Shown here: positions 21,512 through 31,668 of the stretch, in pieces
Position numbering within the stretch: position 1 is the first letter of the stretch
Layout: each line of letters starts with the position of its first letter
Source of the DNA: Areca catechu
Taxonomy: Eukaryota; Streptophyta; Magnoliopsida; Arecales; Arecaceae
Direction: 5' to 3'
DNA: 64,000 bases
Assembly: GCA_021397845.1 (NCBI GenBank)
Contig: CM038038.1
Span: 57,344,748 to 57,408,747 of the forward strand
The notes under the pieces: generated by a model
The model's database searches: none
Seen by the model: the letters and a program-made list of their open reading frames with translations, nothing else
What the model was told of the DNA's origin: nothing
Translations under genes and position numbers: made by a program

Positions 21512-23045
21512 TGGTGCAGGCACCAGGATCAGACAGAGGCTCCTCAACCCGTTATGGATCTCATATTAGGATTTCTTTTTAATTTGTTAGGTACTGTAAT
21601 AAGGCTTCAAGCCTGAGCATTTTATTTTTGAGTCATGTATCTAGTTTCAATTTTTGTTTTGGTCATGTACCTTGGCTAATTTGATCAAGTTAGGATCAAT
21701 TGGTCCTGTAATTAGCCAAGTTGGTTCATCAGCTCAAGTTAATTTAAAAATGGGCTCATGCTAGTTTGAAGATGGATTCACAAGTGGGTAATCAAGTCAA
21801 GCCCAATTAAAGAAGAGTCAAGCCACCTCTCCTCCACACCAAGTAGGAGTGCCAACTGGAGTGCCACATCATTAGTATCACATGGCATGGGAGGCACCAC
21901 TTCAACTAATGAGGAGTGCCATATCATCAGTCCCACATGGCATGGGGAGGCGCCACTTCACCAAGCTCCTTTGGGTGGCCAAGTCAAGATGAAAAATTCA
22001 AATTCAAATTCATGTTTGACTCCTATTAATCTTCCCTTGATCCAAGTAGACAATATCCACACAACATTCCCCATATCAAGCCTCCCCTTGATCCAAGCCA
22101 ACAACATCCTCACTTCACTCCACAAATCAAGCTACCAAGATCAAGCTTCATGAAAAGATTCAAAACTCAAAAGTTAGATGCCAAGTTTCATGAAGGAGGA
22201 ATTCAAAATTCAAATGGGCACCTCTTGATTCATGAAGACAACATCCTCTCTTCACTCCCCCAAATCAAGCTTTGTAACTTTCCTTTTCAAATTTTGAAAG
22301 TAAACTTGGGTGCTTATAAACGGACCTTAACCCTCTTGTAAGAATTTGAATGTTGATAAAATGAAAAAAAAGTTTGAAGTTATTCTTCTAGCCCTTGTCT
22401 TCTAGACTAGAAACACCAAGAGGGAGCACTTTTGTCCTTTGGGACATCGAGGGGTGAGAGGCCCTGAGTTACCATCCATTTGCGCAAGCCACCTCCCCGC
22501 CTTCAAGCTTGGACGCCACCTGGAAGATCCACCTGGATGCCTAGCAAGAAAAGCCTCCTTGATCACCATTCTCAGCTCTTTTCCATCCCTTCCTCCTTGT
22601 TTTTGGATGATTCCTAACCCTTCACTTGGGTGCTTGCAGGTCCTCCAGGTGCCACGGATAACGGAGTTGGTCTCCCTTGCCTTCACGACCATCGGATGGA
22701 AAGCCGGTGAATCTGCAGGGTTAAAGGTTAGATCCTCCAGGCCGCATCTGCGAGAGCGAGTGAACTTGGCATCGGATGCATCAAAGTTTTTTTTTCAAGG
22801 TTTGCATCCCTAAACTCCTAAGTTGATATTGATCTAAGAGCTAAGTCCTACGGGGTTTCTCAATCCTGGGATCCTCTCCTTATTTTTATTTAGGGGCTAT
22901 CTTGCATGCTAGAAAGTTCTTATCATTTTAGAATCTCTAGATCTGCTATTTGCTTGCCTTCGAAAATCCTTAAATCTATTAAAACTTAAAATAACAAAAA
23001 GAAAAATCATCAGCATGCATCTTAGCATCTCTTAGTCCCACATCA
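21512..23045 (+). mobile_element. Solo Gypsy LTR in the Copia D LTR (TSD TGTGG)
   Basis: The 1534-bp LTR runs from TGGTGCAGGCACCAGGATC to CCCACATCA. It is flanked by TGTGG at 21507-21511 and 23046-23050. Its first 150 bp resemble the Gypsy B LTR (CAGAGGCTCCTCAACCC, TGTAATAAGGCTTCAAGCCT). There is no internal sequence. Confidence 0.9.
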
Positions 23046-25081
23046 TGTGGGTGCTAATTAGGTTATGAGTTCACTAAACTGATCCAACAAGAGAACATCA
23101 AATGGAAGTCTTACTTGTTAAAAGAATGTTCTCTTAGTGGGAGTTGTGCATGTGATCCTTAGACCTGAGACTACTATAGTATCTTGTGCACATGAACCCA
23201 TATTTTGGTGTATACTCATTCATGGTAATTAAGTCATGTACGGGATATTTCTAGATATGGTGGATTATGTATGAAGGTAATGAGTAGGTCAACTAGAAAT
23301 CGATCACTCCTAGTAAGAGATGAAGTTATTCTGTGTGATCTCTTCGAATAATGACTCAATAAGTCTTTGATCAAAGCATGATGAGATTATATAGGGTTTC
23401 TAATCTTTCATTGATCGAGTCTTCATTATTGAATTGAGATTTGAAAGGATGTAGTGCTAGGGTTTGACATTTATCCATGCCCATCACCTAATCGGGATAA
23501 AGGGAGATCAAAGGATTAAATTACACGGTAACTTTTCATTGAAGGATATTTTGATAATTTCTATCAAATTTCTTATCTTTCAGGTAGGCATGACATGTTG
23601 CTAGACGTCAATCATGTCTTGTAGGTTTTCATAAATCAATTCGATTGGATTCATGAGTCAATTCGAAAGTTGGTTTGAATTGGCAACTTAGGTCAGCTCA
23701 ATTTGACCTAATTAGGTCAATCGGGTTCGATTGGATCGAATCGACTTAGACCTAGACCTATTACTAGCTATATGTAGAACCCAAAGGATCACACAAAATA
23801 GGGAATTGGCCAAGGAAGTCAATTGTATATTTATTAGGATCATGGGATCCTAATTGGCTAGCTAATTGACATACTAGCATATGTTGGCTAATTGAACTCC
23901 TAACTTAATTGGATTGGGTCAGCTTGCTTGTTATTTAGGCTAACCAATTTAAGTGGAACTTAAATTGGGTTATGTCCTAATTAGGACAGCAAATGTCTGA
24001 TTTTATCTGGATTTATTTGGGCCTTATCTTGGTTTTATGGAAGAGTCCTACTAGGATTGGACTCTTAGCACCAAGATTGTTTTTATGCCAAATAAATATG
24101 TGCAGAAGGACCAAGAGTCTTTCTTCTAGTAAATCATTTTTTCCAAATAAGAGTTAGGATTTTCTTCCTTATCACCATGCCCATTTGGAAGGGCATTGAC
24201 CGGTCAAAAGGATAAGAGTTCGATGTGGAAGGGGTTGGTGCAAAATGAAGAGTTGTGTCTTTTCATTTTGGTGCTAATTATGAGACCAAGAGTCCTTTGT
24301 TTGAAGGCTCTTGTGTTTCTACGATGCCTCATATCTGAAATCACACTTCTTGGCCTTCCCATAATCGATCAAGGACATGTGGCAAAGGAGGTTTTGTGTT
24401 GGAAATCGAAGAGACAAAGTCTTGTCTCTTGGCACATGAATGGTCTTATCCAGATATGTGTTTTCCATCCTTATAAGACTCTTCCTATTTAAAGAGTCTT
24501 ATCAAATGGCTGATGGATAGACTTATCAGGCACCCCATCCCACTCTATATAATGGCATCGGTAATCTGATGCCAAGGGAGATAAGACTCCCAACAGAATA
24601 CTGTCTCCTTTTTCTCTCCTCTCCCTTAAGACATGTTTGTCTCTTTAAGACAAAACTTGTTCTTTCTAGACAAGACTAGTTTAATTAAGACAAGAGCCTA
24701 GGCAGAAAAATAGGAAGAGTATTAGGGATCTGAGAGTAGATTCAAAGTTCTCTCTGAGAGCCCTACAGGAGGGTCGGGATCCAACAAAGGAGAAAAGTCT
24801 GAAAGGCTACCGGAAGAGTCCCAAGCAAACAAGCAACTTGCGTAGGAGTGCTTCCTTAGTCTGATTCCTGTATGGATCACCTTTGGAGGGTATGCACTTG
24901 TGTGCCTAATGGAAATAAAGGATTATATCACTCCAAGTATTCTTCTATAATCCTAAAGTATTGATTTATTGATTGTCATGATCAAGTGGTCCTAGGGTTC
25001 AGGGTTCTGGCCAGTTAGGATTTCAAAAATAAAAATTTGAAACCCGATCTTCCATTGCACCCGGCCCAAAAAACCCAACAG

Positions 25082-25094
25082 TGATATCAGAGCC
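25082..25094 (+). other. Primer-binding site, Copia D
   Basis: TGATATCAGAGCC, 1 nt after the LTR end, differs by one base (G to A) from the standard TGGTATCAGAGCC. Confidence 0.75.
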
Positions 25095-25224
25095 ACCTTG
25101 ATGCATGCAATTAGTAATTTCTTTAGTATTGATTGCTTACTATGTAATAATTGATGCATGATTAGTTTAAATTACACATGTGATATATTATATCCTAGTA
25201 TCTGCTTTGGATTGGGTTAGTCAC

Positions 25225-25325
25225 CATGGTCATCCGATCATAGGAGTTAATTAGGGCTTCATGGCCCTTTCATCCCATTCAATGGGGTCTCCTATGCTGT
25301 GTAGGGGTACCGCTGTGGCCATATC
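25225..25325 (+). ncRNA. Predicted three-way-junction RNA element, Copia D copy
   Basis: An outer stem pairs CATAGGAG (25239-25246) with CTCCTATG (25289-25296). It encloses hairpin AGGGC/GCCCT (25253-25257, 25264-25268) and hairpin CCCATT/AATGGG (25274-25279, 25281-25286). It is followed by TGTAGGGGTACCGCTGTGG. Similar sequence and fold occur in Gypsy B (plus strand) and in the gag-only element (minus strand). The function is unknown; it lies about 150 nt after the PBS, where packaging signals are often found. Confidence 0.55.
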
Positions 25326-25892
25326 CCATGAACAAGTGAGGTGAACGGATTGATGTTATAATTATGCTTATGATATGCATATCAGGGTTAATATGCTTGT
25401 TTGCTGAAATGAGTTTCATGATGACATGATTAATTAGGATGTGTTAGAGACCATCAAAGTCCTCATAAAATTATATTTAGTTGTAGTGTAAGTTAATCAT
25501 GATACAAATCTAATTAGGGTTTGATTAGCCAATTGGTGTTTAGGTAAAGTGGTTCTGGGAAGGTAAAGGGAATGAGGTTTTTAATTGGTTCCTTTGTCTA
25601 ACCTGGCCAATTTAATTGGTATCTAAGGAAATCAACGGGGGGACCCCTGTTGGGAATTGTGTCCCAAAGCCAATCGCCTAGGTTGTAGGTGGTTGAGCTG
25701 AGTATTGTACTCTTTGTATAAATTAATAAATATTATTTTGGTAGCTCATCACATTCTCACTTTTTTCTGTAATGAACTCTTTTTCATGTGATGAAGTCCT
25801 TAGGACTACATTGACTATGATATAGAAAGGATATATCGAGTGGTCCTTAAACCAGGTTCATGACCAAAGGATACATTATACTGGATGGTAAT

Positions 25893-27270
25893 TGTAGGCC
25901 CACGTAGGCAATCCAAGAGGGGGTGGGTGAATTGGGTTTCATAAAACTTTTGTACTATTTTAAAGATGAACTAAAGCAAGTATATGCTAATGCAATTTAA
26001 GTGCTTGTGTATTTCAAATAAATGCAGCGAAAATAATGAAATAAAAGCATAAGGATAACAATCACACAAACACAGATTTATAGTGGTTCGGTGCCAACCA
26101 AGCACCTACATCCACTCCCCAAGAATCCCTTGGAAATTCCACTAAGTTTGGTTTTATAACTTAGGCTCACCAACAACCTTTACAACTTGTTTTGTCTTCG
26201 GGCTCACAAGTCAAACCCTAGTTGGTTTCAAGGCTCACCAACAACCACCTTTGGTTTTACGAGATAACCAAGAACCTAAACAACTTATTTTGGCTTCAGG
26301 CTCACAAGTAAAATCCTAGTTGGTTTCAAGGCTCACCAACAACCACTTTGGTTTTCAAAGGCTTACCAAAAGTCTCTTTGGTTTTGCAAGGCTCACCAAA
26401 AACATTAACTAAAACAATGTAAGAGCAAGTATAAATGAATACAATAAAAAGCTTTCTAAAATAAAGCAAATATCTCTTTGAAGCCCGTTGAGAGTTGATG
26501 AAGATCTTGTATTCAAGTTGATGAAGCCTTTGATTGATGCTTGAGGATGTGAACTTTGGATGCTCTCTTTGGAACTTGGAAGCTTGAAGGCTTGAACCAC
26601 TCAACTCTTGAATCCTTGAAGAATATTCAAAAATCTCACCAAAGGATTACTTTCCCAATTGATTTTTGATGTTTATATAGCCTCCCAACACTTAAATGAC
26701 CGTTTATAGCCGTTAGGGAGGAAAATATGACCGTTTGGAAGCAAGTTGGAGAAGTTCTGCAGCCCAAAAAACTAGCCATTACTGTTCAAGTGTCGACACT
26801 TCACCTTCAGGTGTCGACACTTCAGTTTTAAGTGTCGACACTTCATTCTCCAGGTGTCGACACTTCACTTCCAAGTGTCGACACTTCAGCTCCAGGTGTC
26901 GACACTTGACTGAAAGTGCTTTCTGAAGTTTTCTATTTATCTCAGGCCTTGAGTCGACACTTCACTCTTCAAGTGTCGACACTTGATGCTCAGGTGTTGA
27001 CACTTCATTTCCAGGTGTCGACACTTGCTTGTGCCATTGCTGAAACATCTTCAAATTGAACCATTAACCTCTTCAAGTCCTTCCATATTAATTCCAAAGT
27101 CCATATACTTGATTTTCCATTAATTTAAGGAATTTTTCATCTGAAATACAAGAATTTCTTCATTCAACATGGTTGAGTACTAAGATCTGAAAAATATACT
27201 TGAAATACAATTAGTACTCATATATACTTAAACATTTTGTCAATCATCAAAATCAAGACCAGAGTCAACA
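25893..27270 (-). repeat. 3' LTR (left) of the gag-only element
   Basis: It contains about five TTTGGT..ACCAA quasi-palindromic units (26130-26405) and ten TCGA-centred palindromes (26788-27027). It is closely similar to the other LTR. Confidence 0.88.
26788..27027. repeat. Phased palindrome array AAGTGTCGACACTT, 10 copies
   Basis: The core is a perfect 14-bp palindrome containing GTCGAC. TCGA centres lie at 26793, 26814, 26835, 26857, 26878 and 26899, then 26954, 26976, 26997 (TTGA) and 27018. Spacing is 21-22 bp within two blocks, with a 55-bp gap between them. The same pattern recurs in the other LTR at 31186-31425. Confidence 0.9.
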
Positions 27271-27768
27271 ATCTCTCCCTTTTTGATGATGACAAAACCT
27301 TTAAGTATATGAATAGGGTAAGCTTAAAAAAATTAACAATAAGATAAACATGTAAGCTCAAAACAATAAGCATCAAGCTCCCCCTCAAAATATGATCCAA
27401 AAAATCTTCAAAAACATTTTCAAAATTTTCAAATTTTCAATATTTCTTCTTACTAATTCTTCCCTTTAAATAAAAATATTTTGCATTCTTCTTCCCTTTT
27501 GCACTTTCTTTCATTTCTCAAATAATTTTTCATGTTTATCCAATCTTCCCCTTTTCATACTTAACAATTTTCTCCCCATTTTTGACATCATGAAAAAGGG
27601 TGAAAGGCAATACAAAGTGGAAATGAAGTCAGAAAGAATAGTAAGTAGGTCATCAAAATCAATGCATGAAATCAAATAATTATGATATCAATTAAATATG
27701 ATACAAATTGAACAAGATAGCACAGAATGAAAGCACATGCAAGAAATGATTTGATGTATATTATCCAT

Positions 27769-27921
27769 TCGCCTTACTTGTTCATGGGATAAGGTCACAG
27801 CGGCACCCCTACACGTCATAAGAGAGCCCATTGAATGGGAAGAGAGGGTCTTAAGCCCTACTTATCTCCTATGACCGGACGGCCATGGTGATTAACTCAA
27901 TCCGAAGCGGTTACTAGGAAT
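27769..27921 (-). ncRNA. Predicted three-way-junction RNA element, gag-only element copy
   Basis: Read on the minus strand, GTCATAGGAGA (27875-27865) pairs with TCTCTTATGAC (27825-27815), with one G-U pair. It encloses AGGG/CCCT and CCCATT/AATGGG hairpins, then GTGTAGGGGTGCCGCTGTGA. It lies about 500-650 nt before the 3' LTR, not near the PBS as in the other two elements. Sequence identity to the Copia D and Gypsy B copies extends beyond the stems. Confidence 0.55.
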
Positions 27922-28969
27922 TCTTTTTAAAAATAATTTTGATACCAATAGAATATGATACCATTTGAATGTAACTTCCCTCAAAGAATTAGATTTGAAA
28001 ACAAGAAGGAGTATCAGAGCAATATAAGTAAAGCATGATATCAACAAGATATTCAAAGCATCAAATATGATAACAAATCTTTGGATGCTCCCCCTGAATG
28101 TTATTCCTCATTTAAAAATATGTATTTATTTCAGGAATAAAACATGAAAGCTTATGCATCAAGATTTGAAATTTTTCAAGATATTCATGATTTTCAAAAT
28201 ACAAAGTATTTATATCACTTAAAAACTTTCAGTATGATTTTAAATTCATTTTAAGATGATTTGATATCCATACAAATGCTAGAAGTAATATGATATCAAG
28301 TCTAGATACTAGAGCAAGGGTTTGTCAATATGCATACCTTCTTCTTAAAAGTAATCCTTAACTACTAGTTCTATACTTGATCCAAATCATTTCTAGATTA
28401 TGCATAGATGCCAAAAATAAAAACATAGCATTTCACTTGAAATAATTCAGAAACTATATTAATCAAAATCAAGTGAAGATCTAATAATCACAAGTTTGAC
28501 CATGAGAGCTTGAAATCCATCAACATCAAAATGGTCATAATCATAACAAATGATTATTAGTCTAAGCTTGATTCTAATCAATCAATTAAAACATTTTTCA
28601 AATCAATATGCATCTTTAAAAGTATTTTTCATGAAATACATTAATCAAAATCAAGTGAAGGTCTTACAATCATAAATTTAATCATGATAGCATAAAATTC
28701 ATCAACACCAAAAAGTTCATGATCATAGCCGATGATGATAATTCCAAACTTGATTCTAATTAACTATTTAAAACAATTTTTCAAAGTAATTGATGCAATA
28801 ATTAATCTACATTTTTTATGGAAGGAGATGTTTAGAATTTACCAATGTACATAATCATTCCTTTTACCATTTAGTCCAAAATGTAGCTTGTCCACATCTT
28901 CAATTATCTTGTACAGCCAAAAAACTTCCTTTCTTCAAGTTGGACTGCAAGACATTCCTGCAAAAGAAA

Positions 28970-30232
28970 CTAAGTGGACATTTTTGGTACCCAAACTTTC
29001 TTGGGTCCTTTATGATTAGTAATTATGGTTCCTTTTGGAATCCAAACTTTTCTTAATCTAAAAGGATAAGCATTGAAACCACATTTATAAGAAAAATTGA
29101 AAGAAGCAGGAATATTGAAGTTCTTTAAAAGTTTTTGCTTCTTTTCCTCAATCAAAATATTTTTCTCATTAAAAACTTTATCACATAAATCTTTCAAAAT
29201 AACATTTTCTTTTACTGAAAATTCTTTTTCTTTAGAAAAATTATTCTTTTCATTTTTCAAAATATCAATCTTGGCATTTAAATCACCATTTTTATTTACA
29301 AGATTGGTGTTGTCAAGAGAAAATGAATCTACATGCCTATTTAATTTCTTGTGCTCAAATTTTGGCAATCTATATTCATGCACAAGATCATTAGATGCAT
29401 CATGTGATTCTTTAAAGATAAAATCATAATTATTTTTAGTACATACCTTTTTCTCATTTGCCATGAAACAAAGATGGGCAACTTCATCATCCGTACTTGA
29501 ATCTTCGCTATCGCTCCAATTTGCCATCATTGCCTTGAATTTCTTTTTGGCTTTGAAAGCCATTATCTTCTTTTCTGTATCAGCTTCCACTGTCCTTTGC
29601 CATAAGTTCAACTCATAGGTCATGAGTGAACCGATAAGCTCCTCCAAAGGTAAGGTTTCTACATCTTTAGCTTCTTGGATCGTCGTCACCTTTGGATCCC
29701 ATGATTTTGGCAAGGATCTAAGAATTTTGTTCACCAAATCAGCATTAGTATATATTTTGCCAAGACTATTTAATTCATTAATAATAGTCATAAATCTTGA
29801 AAACATATCAGATATAGATTCATAATGCATAATTTCAAAAATTTCAAAAGAATATACAAGTGAATTAATTTTAGTGTTCTTCACTTGAAGAGTACCCTCA
29901 TGAGTAACTTCAAGTGTGTCCCATATTTCCTTCGCTGATGTGCATGTAGAAATTCTATTAAATTCATTTAAGTCCAATGCACAATAAAGCAAGTTCATTG
30001 CTTTAGCATTGATTTCAGTTTGTTTAATGTCATATTCATTCCAATCCTCTTCGAGCTTTGGAATGGAAATGCCATTAACCAAAATGGAAGGAATATGAGG
30101 ACCCCTAACAATAATTTTCCAAAGATGATAACTAATAGATTGAATATGGATGCGCATGCGAGTTTTCCAAAATATGTAATTTGTGCCATTGAAAAACGGT
30201 GGTCTAACATTAATACCTACAAGGGTTGCCAT
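28970..30232 (-). CDS. Copia Gag-like protein (SIRE type), intact, 420 aa
   Basis: This is the only long intact frame in the element, starting 43 nt after the PBS. Residues 1-35 carry the DUF4219-like PPFFNGTNYIFWKTRMRIHI. Residues about 50-220 match the UBN2 Gag domain (AKEIWDTLEVTHEGT, LVNKILRSLPKSWDPKVTTI, LEELIGSLMTYEL). Residues 300-365 are Lys/Glu-rich and probably coiled coil. The C-terminus has the SIRE-type VWIPKGT...KGPKKVWVPK segment. The CCHC zinc knuckle found at this place in SIRE Gag is missing. It could assemble particles and package RNA using pol supplied in trans; that is inference. Codons appear uninterrupted, which sets it apart from every other gene here. Confidence 0.85.
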   Translation of the reverse strand: MATLVGINVRPPFFNGTNYIFWKTRMRIHIQSISYHLWKIIVRGPHIPSILVNGISIPKLEEDWNEYDIKQTEINAKAMNLLYCALDLNEFNRISTCTSAKEIWDTLEVTHEGTLQVKNTKINSLVYSFEIFEIMHYESISDMFSRFMTIINELNSLGKIYTNADLVNKILRSLPKSWDPKVTTIQEAKDVETLPLEELIGSLMTYELNLWQRTVEADTEKKIMAFKAKKKFKAMMANWSDSEDSSTDDEVAHLCFMANEKKVCTKNNYDFIFKESHDASNDLVHEYRLPKFEHKKLNRHVDSFSLDNTNLVNKNGDLNAKIDILKNEKNNFSKEKEFSVKENVILKDLCDKVFNEKNILIEEKKQKLLKNFNIPASFNFSYKCGFNAYPFRLRKVWIPKGTIITNHKGPKKVWVPKMST

Positions 30233-30274
30233 GAACTTTAGCTCAAAATCGTTAGATTTTCAAACAAAGCACCC

Positions 30275-30286
30275 GCTCTGATACCA
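30275..30286 (-). other. Primer-binding site of the gag-only element
   Basis: GCTCTGATACCA on the plus strand, i.e. TGGTATCAGAGC on the minus strand, lies 2 nt from the right LTR. Confidence 0.88.
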
Positions 30287-30288
30287 AT

Positions 30289-31668
30289 TGTAGGCCCACG
30301 TAGGCAATCCAAGAGGGGGGGGGTGATTTGGGTTTCATAAAACTTTTGTACTATTTTAAAGATGAACTAAAGCAAGTATATACTAATGCAATTTAAGTGC
30401 TTGTGTATTTCAAATAAATACAGCGAAAATAATGAAATAAAAATATAAGGAGAACAATCACACAAACACAAAGATTTATAGTGGTTCGGTGCCAACCAAG
30501 CACCTACATCCACTCCCCAATAATTTCTTGGGAATTTCACTAAGTTTGGTTTTATAACTTAGGCTCACCAACAACCTTTACAACTTGTTTTGTCTTCGGG
30601 CTCACAAGTCAAATCCTAGTTGGTTTCAAGGCTCACCAACAACCACCCTTGGTTTTACGGGATAACCAAGAACCTAAACAACTTATTTTGGCTTCGGGCT
30701 CACAAGTAAAACCCTAGTTAGTTTCAAGGCTCATCAACAACCACTTTGGTTTTCAAAGGCTTACCAAAAGCCTCTTTGGTTTTCCAAGGCTCACCAAAAA
30801 CCTTAACTAAAATAATATAAGAGCAAGTATAAATGAATACAATAAAAAGCTTTCTAAAATAAAGTAAATATCTCTTTGAAGCCCGTTGAGAGTTAATGAA
30901 GATCTTGTCTTCAAGTTGATGAAGCCTTTGATTGATGCTTGAGGATGTGAACTTTGGATGCTCTCTTTGAAACTTGGAAGCTTGAAGGCTTGAACCACTC
31001 AACTCTTGAATCCTTGAAGAATATTCAAAAATCTCACCAAAGGATTACTTCCCCAATTGATTTTTGATGTTTATATAGGCTCCCAACACTTAAATGACCA
31101 TTTATAGCCATTAGAGAGGAAAATATGACCGTTTGGAAACAAGTTGGAGAAGTTCTGCAGCCCAGAAAACTAGCTGTTACTGTTCAAGTGTTGACACTTC
31201 ACCTTCAGGTGTCGACACTTCAGTTTCAAGTGTCGACACTTCATTCTCCATGTATCGACACTTCACTTCCAAGTGTCGACACTTTAGCTCCAGGTGTCGA
31301 CACTTGACTGAAAGTGCTTTCTGAAGTTTTCTGTTTGTCTCAGGCCTTGAGTCGACACTTCACTCTTCAAGTGTCGACACTTGATCTTCAGGTGTCGATA
31401 CTTCATTTCCAGGTGTCGACACTTGCCTATGCCATTGCTGAAACATCTTCAAATTGAACCTTTAACCTCTTCAAGTCCTTCCATATTAATTCCAAAGTCC
31501 ATATACTTGATTTTCCATTAATTTAAGGACTTTTTCAACTGAAATACAAGCATTTCTTCATTCAACATGGTTGAGTACTAAGATCTGAAAAATATACTTG
31601 AAATATAATTAGTACTCATATATACTTAAACATTTTGTCAATCATCAAAATCAAGACTAGAGTCAACA
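30289..31668 (-). repeat. 5' LTR (right) of the gag-only element
   Basis: It is nearly identical to the left LTR, with a second palindrome array at 31186-31425 (one site TTGA, one TATCGA). The few differences suggest an insertion younger than Copia 1. Confidence 0.88.

Larger units (their letters stand above)
21163..25647 (+). mobile_element. Copia D: LTR and start of internal region, interrupted
   Basis: The LTR starts at 21163 (TGAAAGAATAGTGCCCTAAA, similar to the Copia 1 terminus) and ends at 25080 (CCCAACA). The solo LTR at 21512-23045 is inserted in it, leaving about 2.38 kb of LTR proper. PBS and leader follow, up to 25647 where Copia 1 begins. No coding sequence of this element is left in the window. 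The Copia assignment rests on terminal similarity to Copia 1. Confidence 0.65.
25893..31668 (-). mobile_element. Gag-only (TR-GAG-type) SIRE-related element, TSD GTAAT
   Basis: LTRs of 1378 bp (25893-27270) and 1380 bp (30289-31668) flank a 3.0-kb internal region. On the minus strand they read TGTTGACTC to GGGCCTACA. GTAAT occurs at 25888-25892 and 31669-31673. PBS TGGTATCAGAGC (complement of 30275-30286) and a purine tract AAAAAGGGAGAGAT next to 27270 set the orientation. The only long frame is a 420-aa Gag; there is no protease, integrase or RT. The architecture matches the published TR-GAG class. Confidence 0.9.

Noticed and set aside
25225..25325. tRNA gene interpretation of the cloverleaf-like fold
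   Set aside because: There is no GTTCGANNC T-loop, no acceptor stem of 7 bp with the usual spacing, and the arms do not match tRNA geometry.
26788..27027. CRISPR-like array of short repeats and spacers
   Set aside because: The repeats are 14-bp palindromes with 7-bp linkers inside a plant LTR, there are no cas genes, and the array is duplicated in both LTRs.
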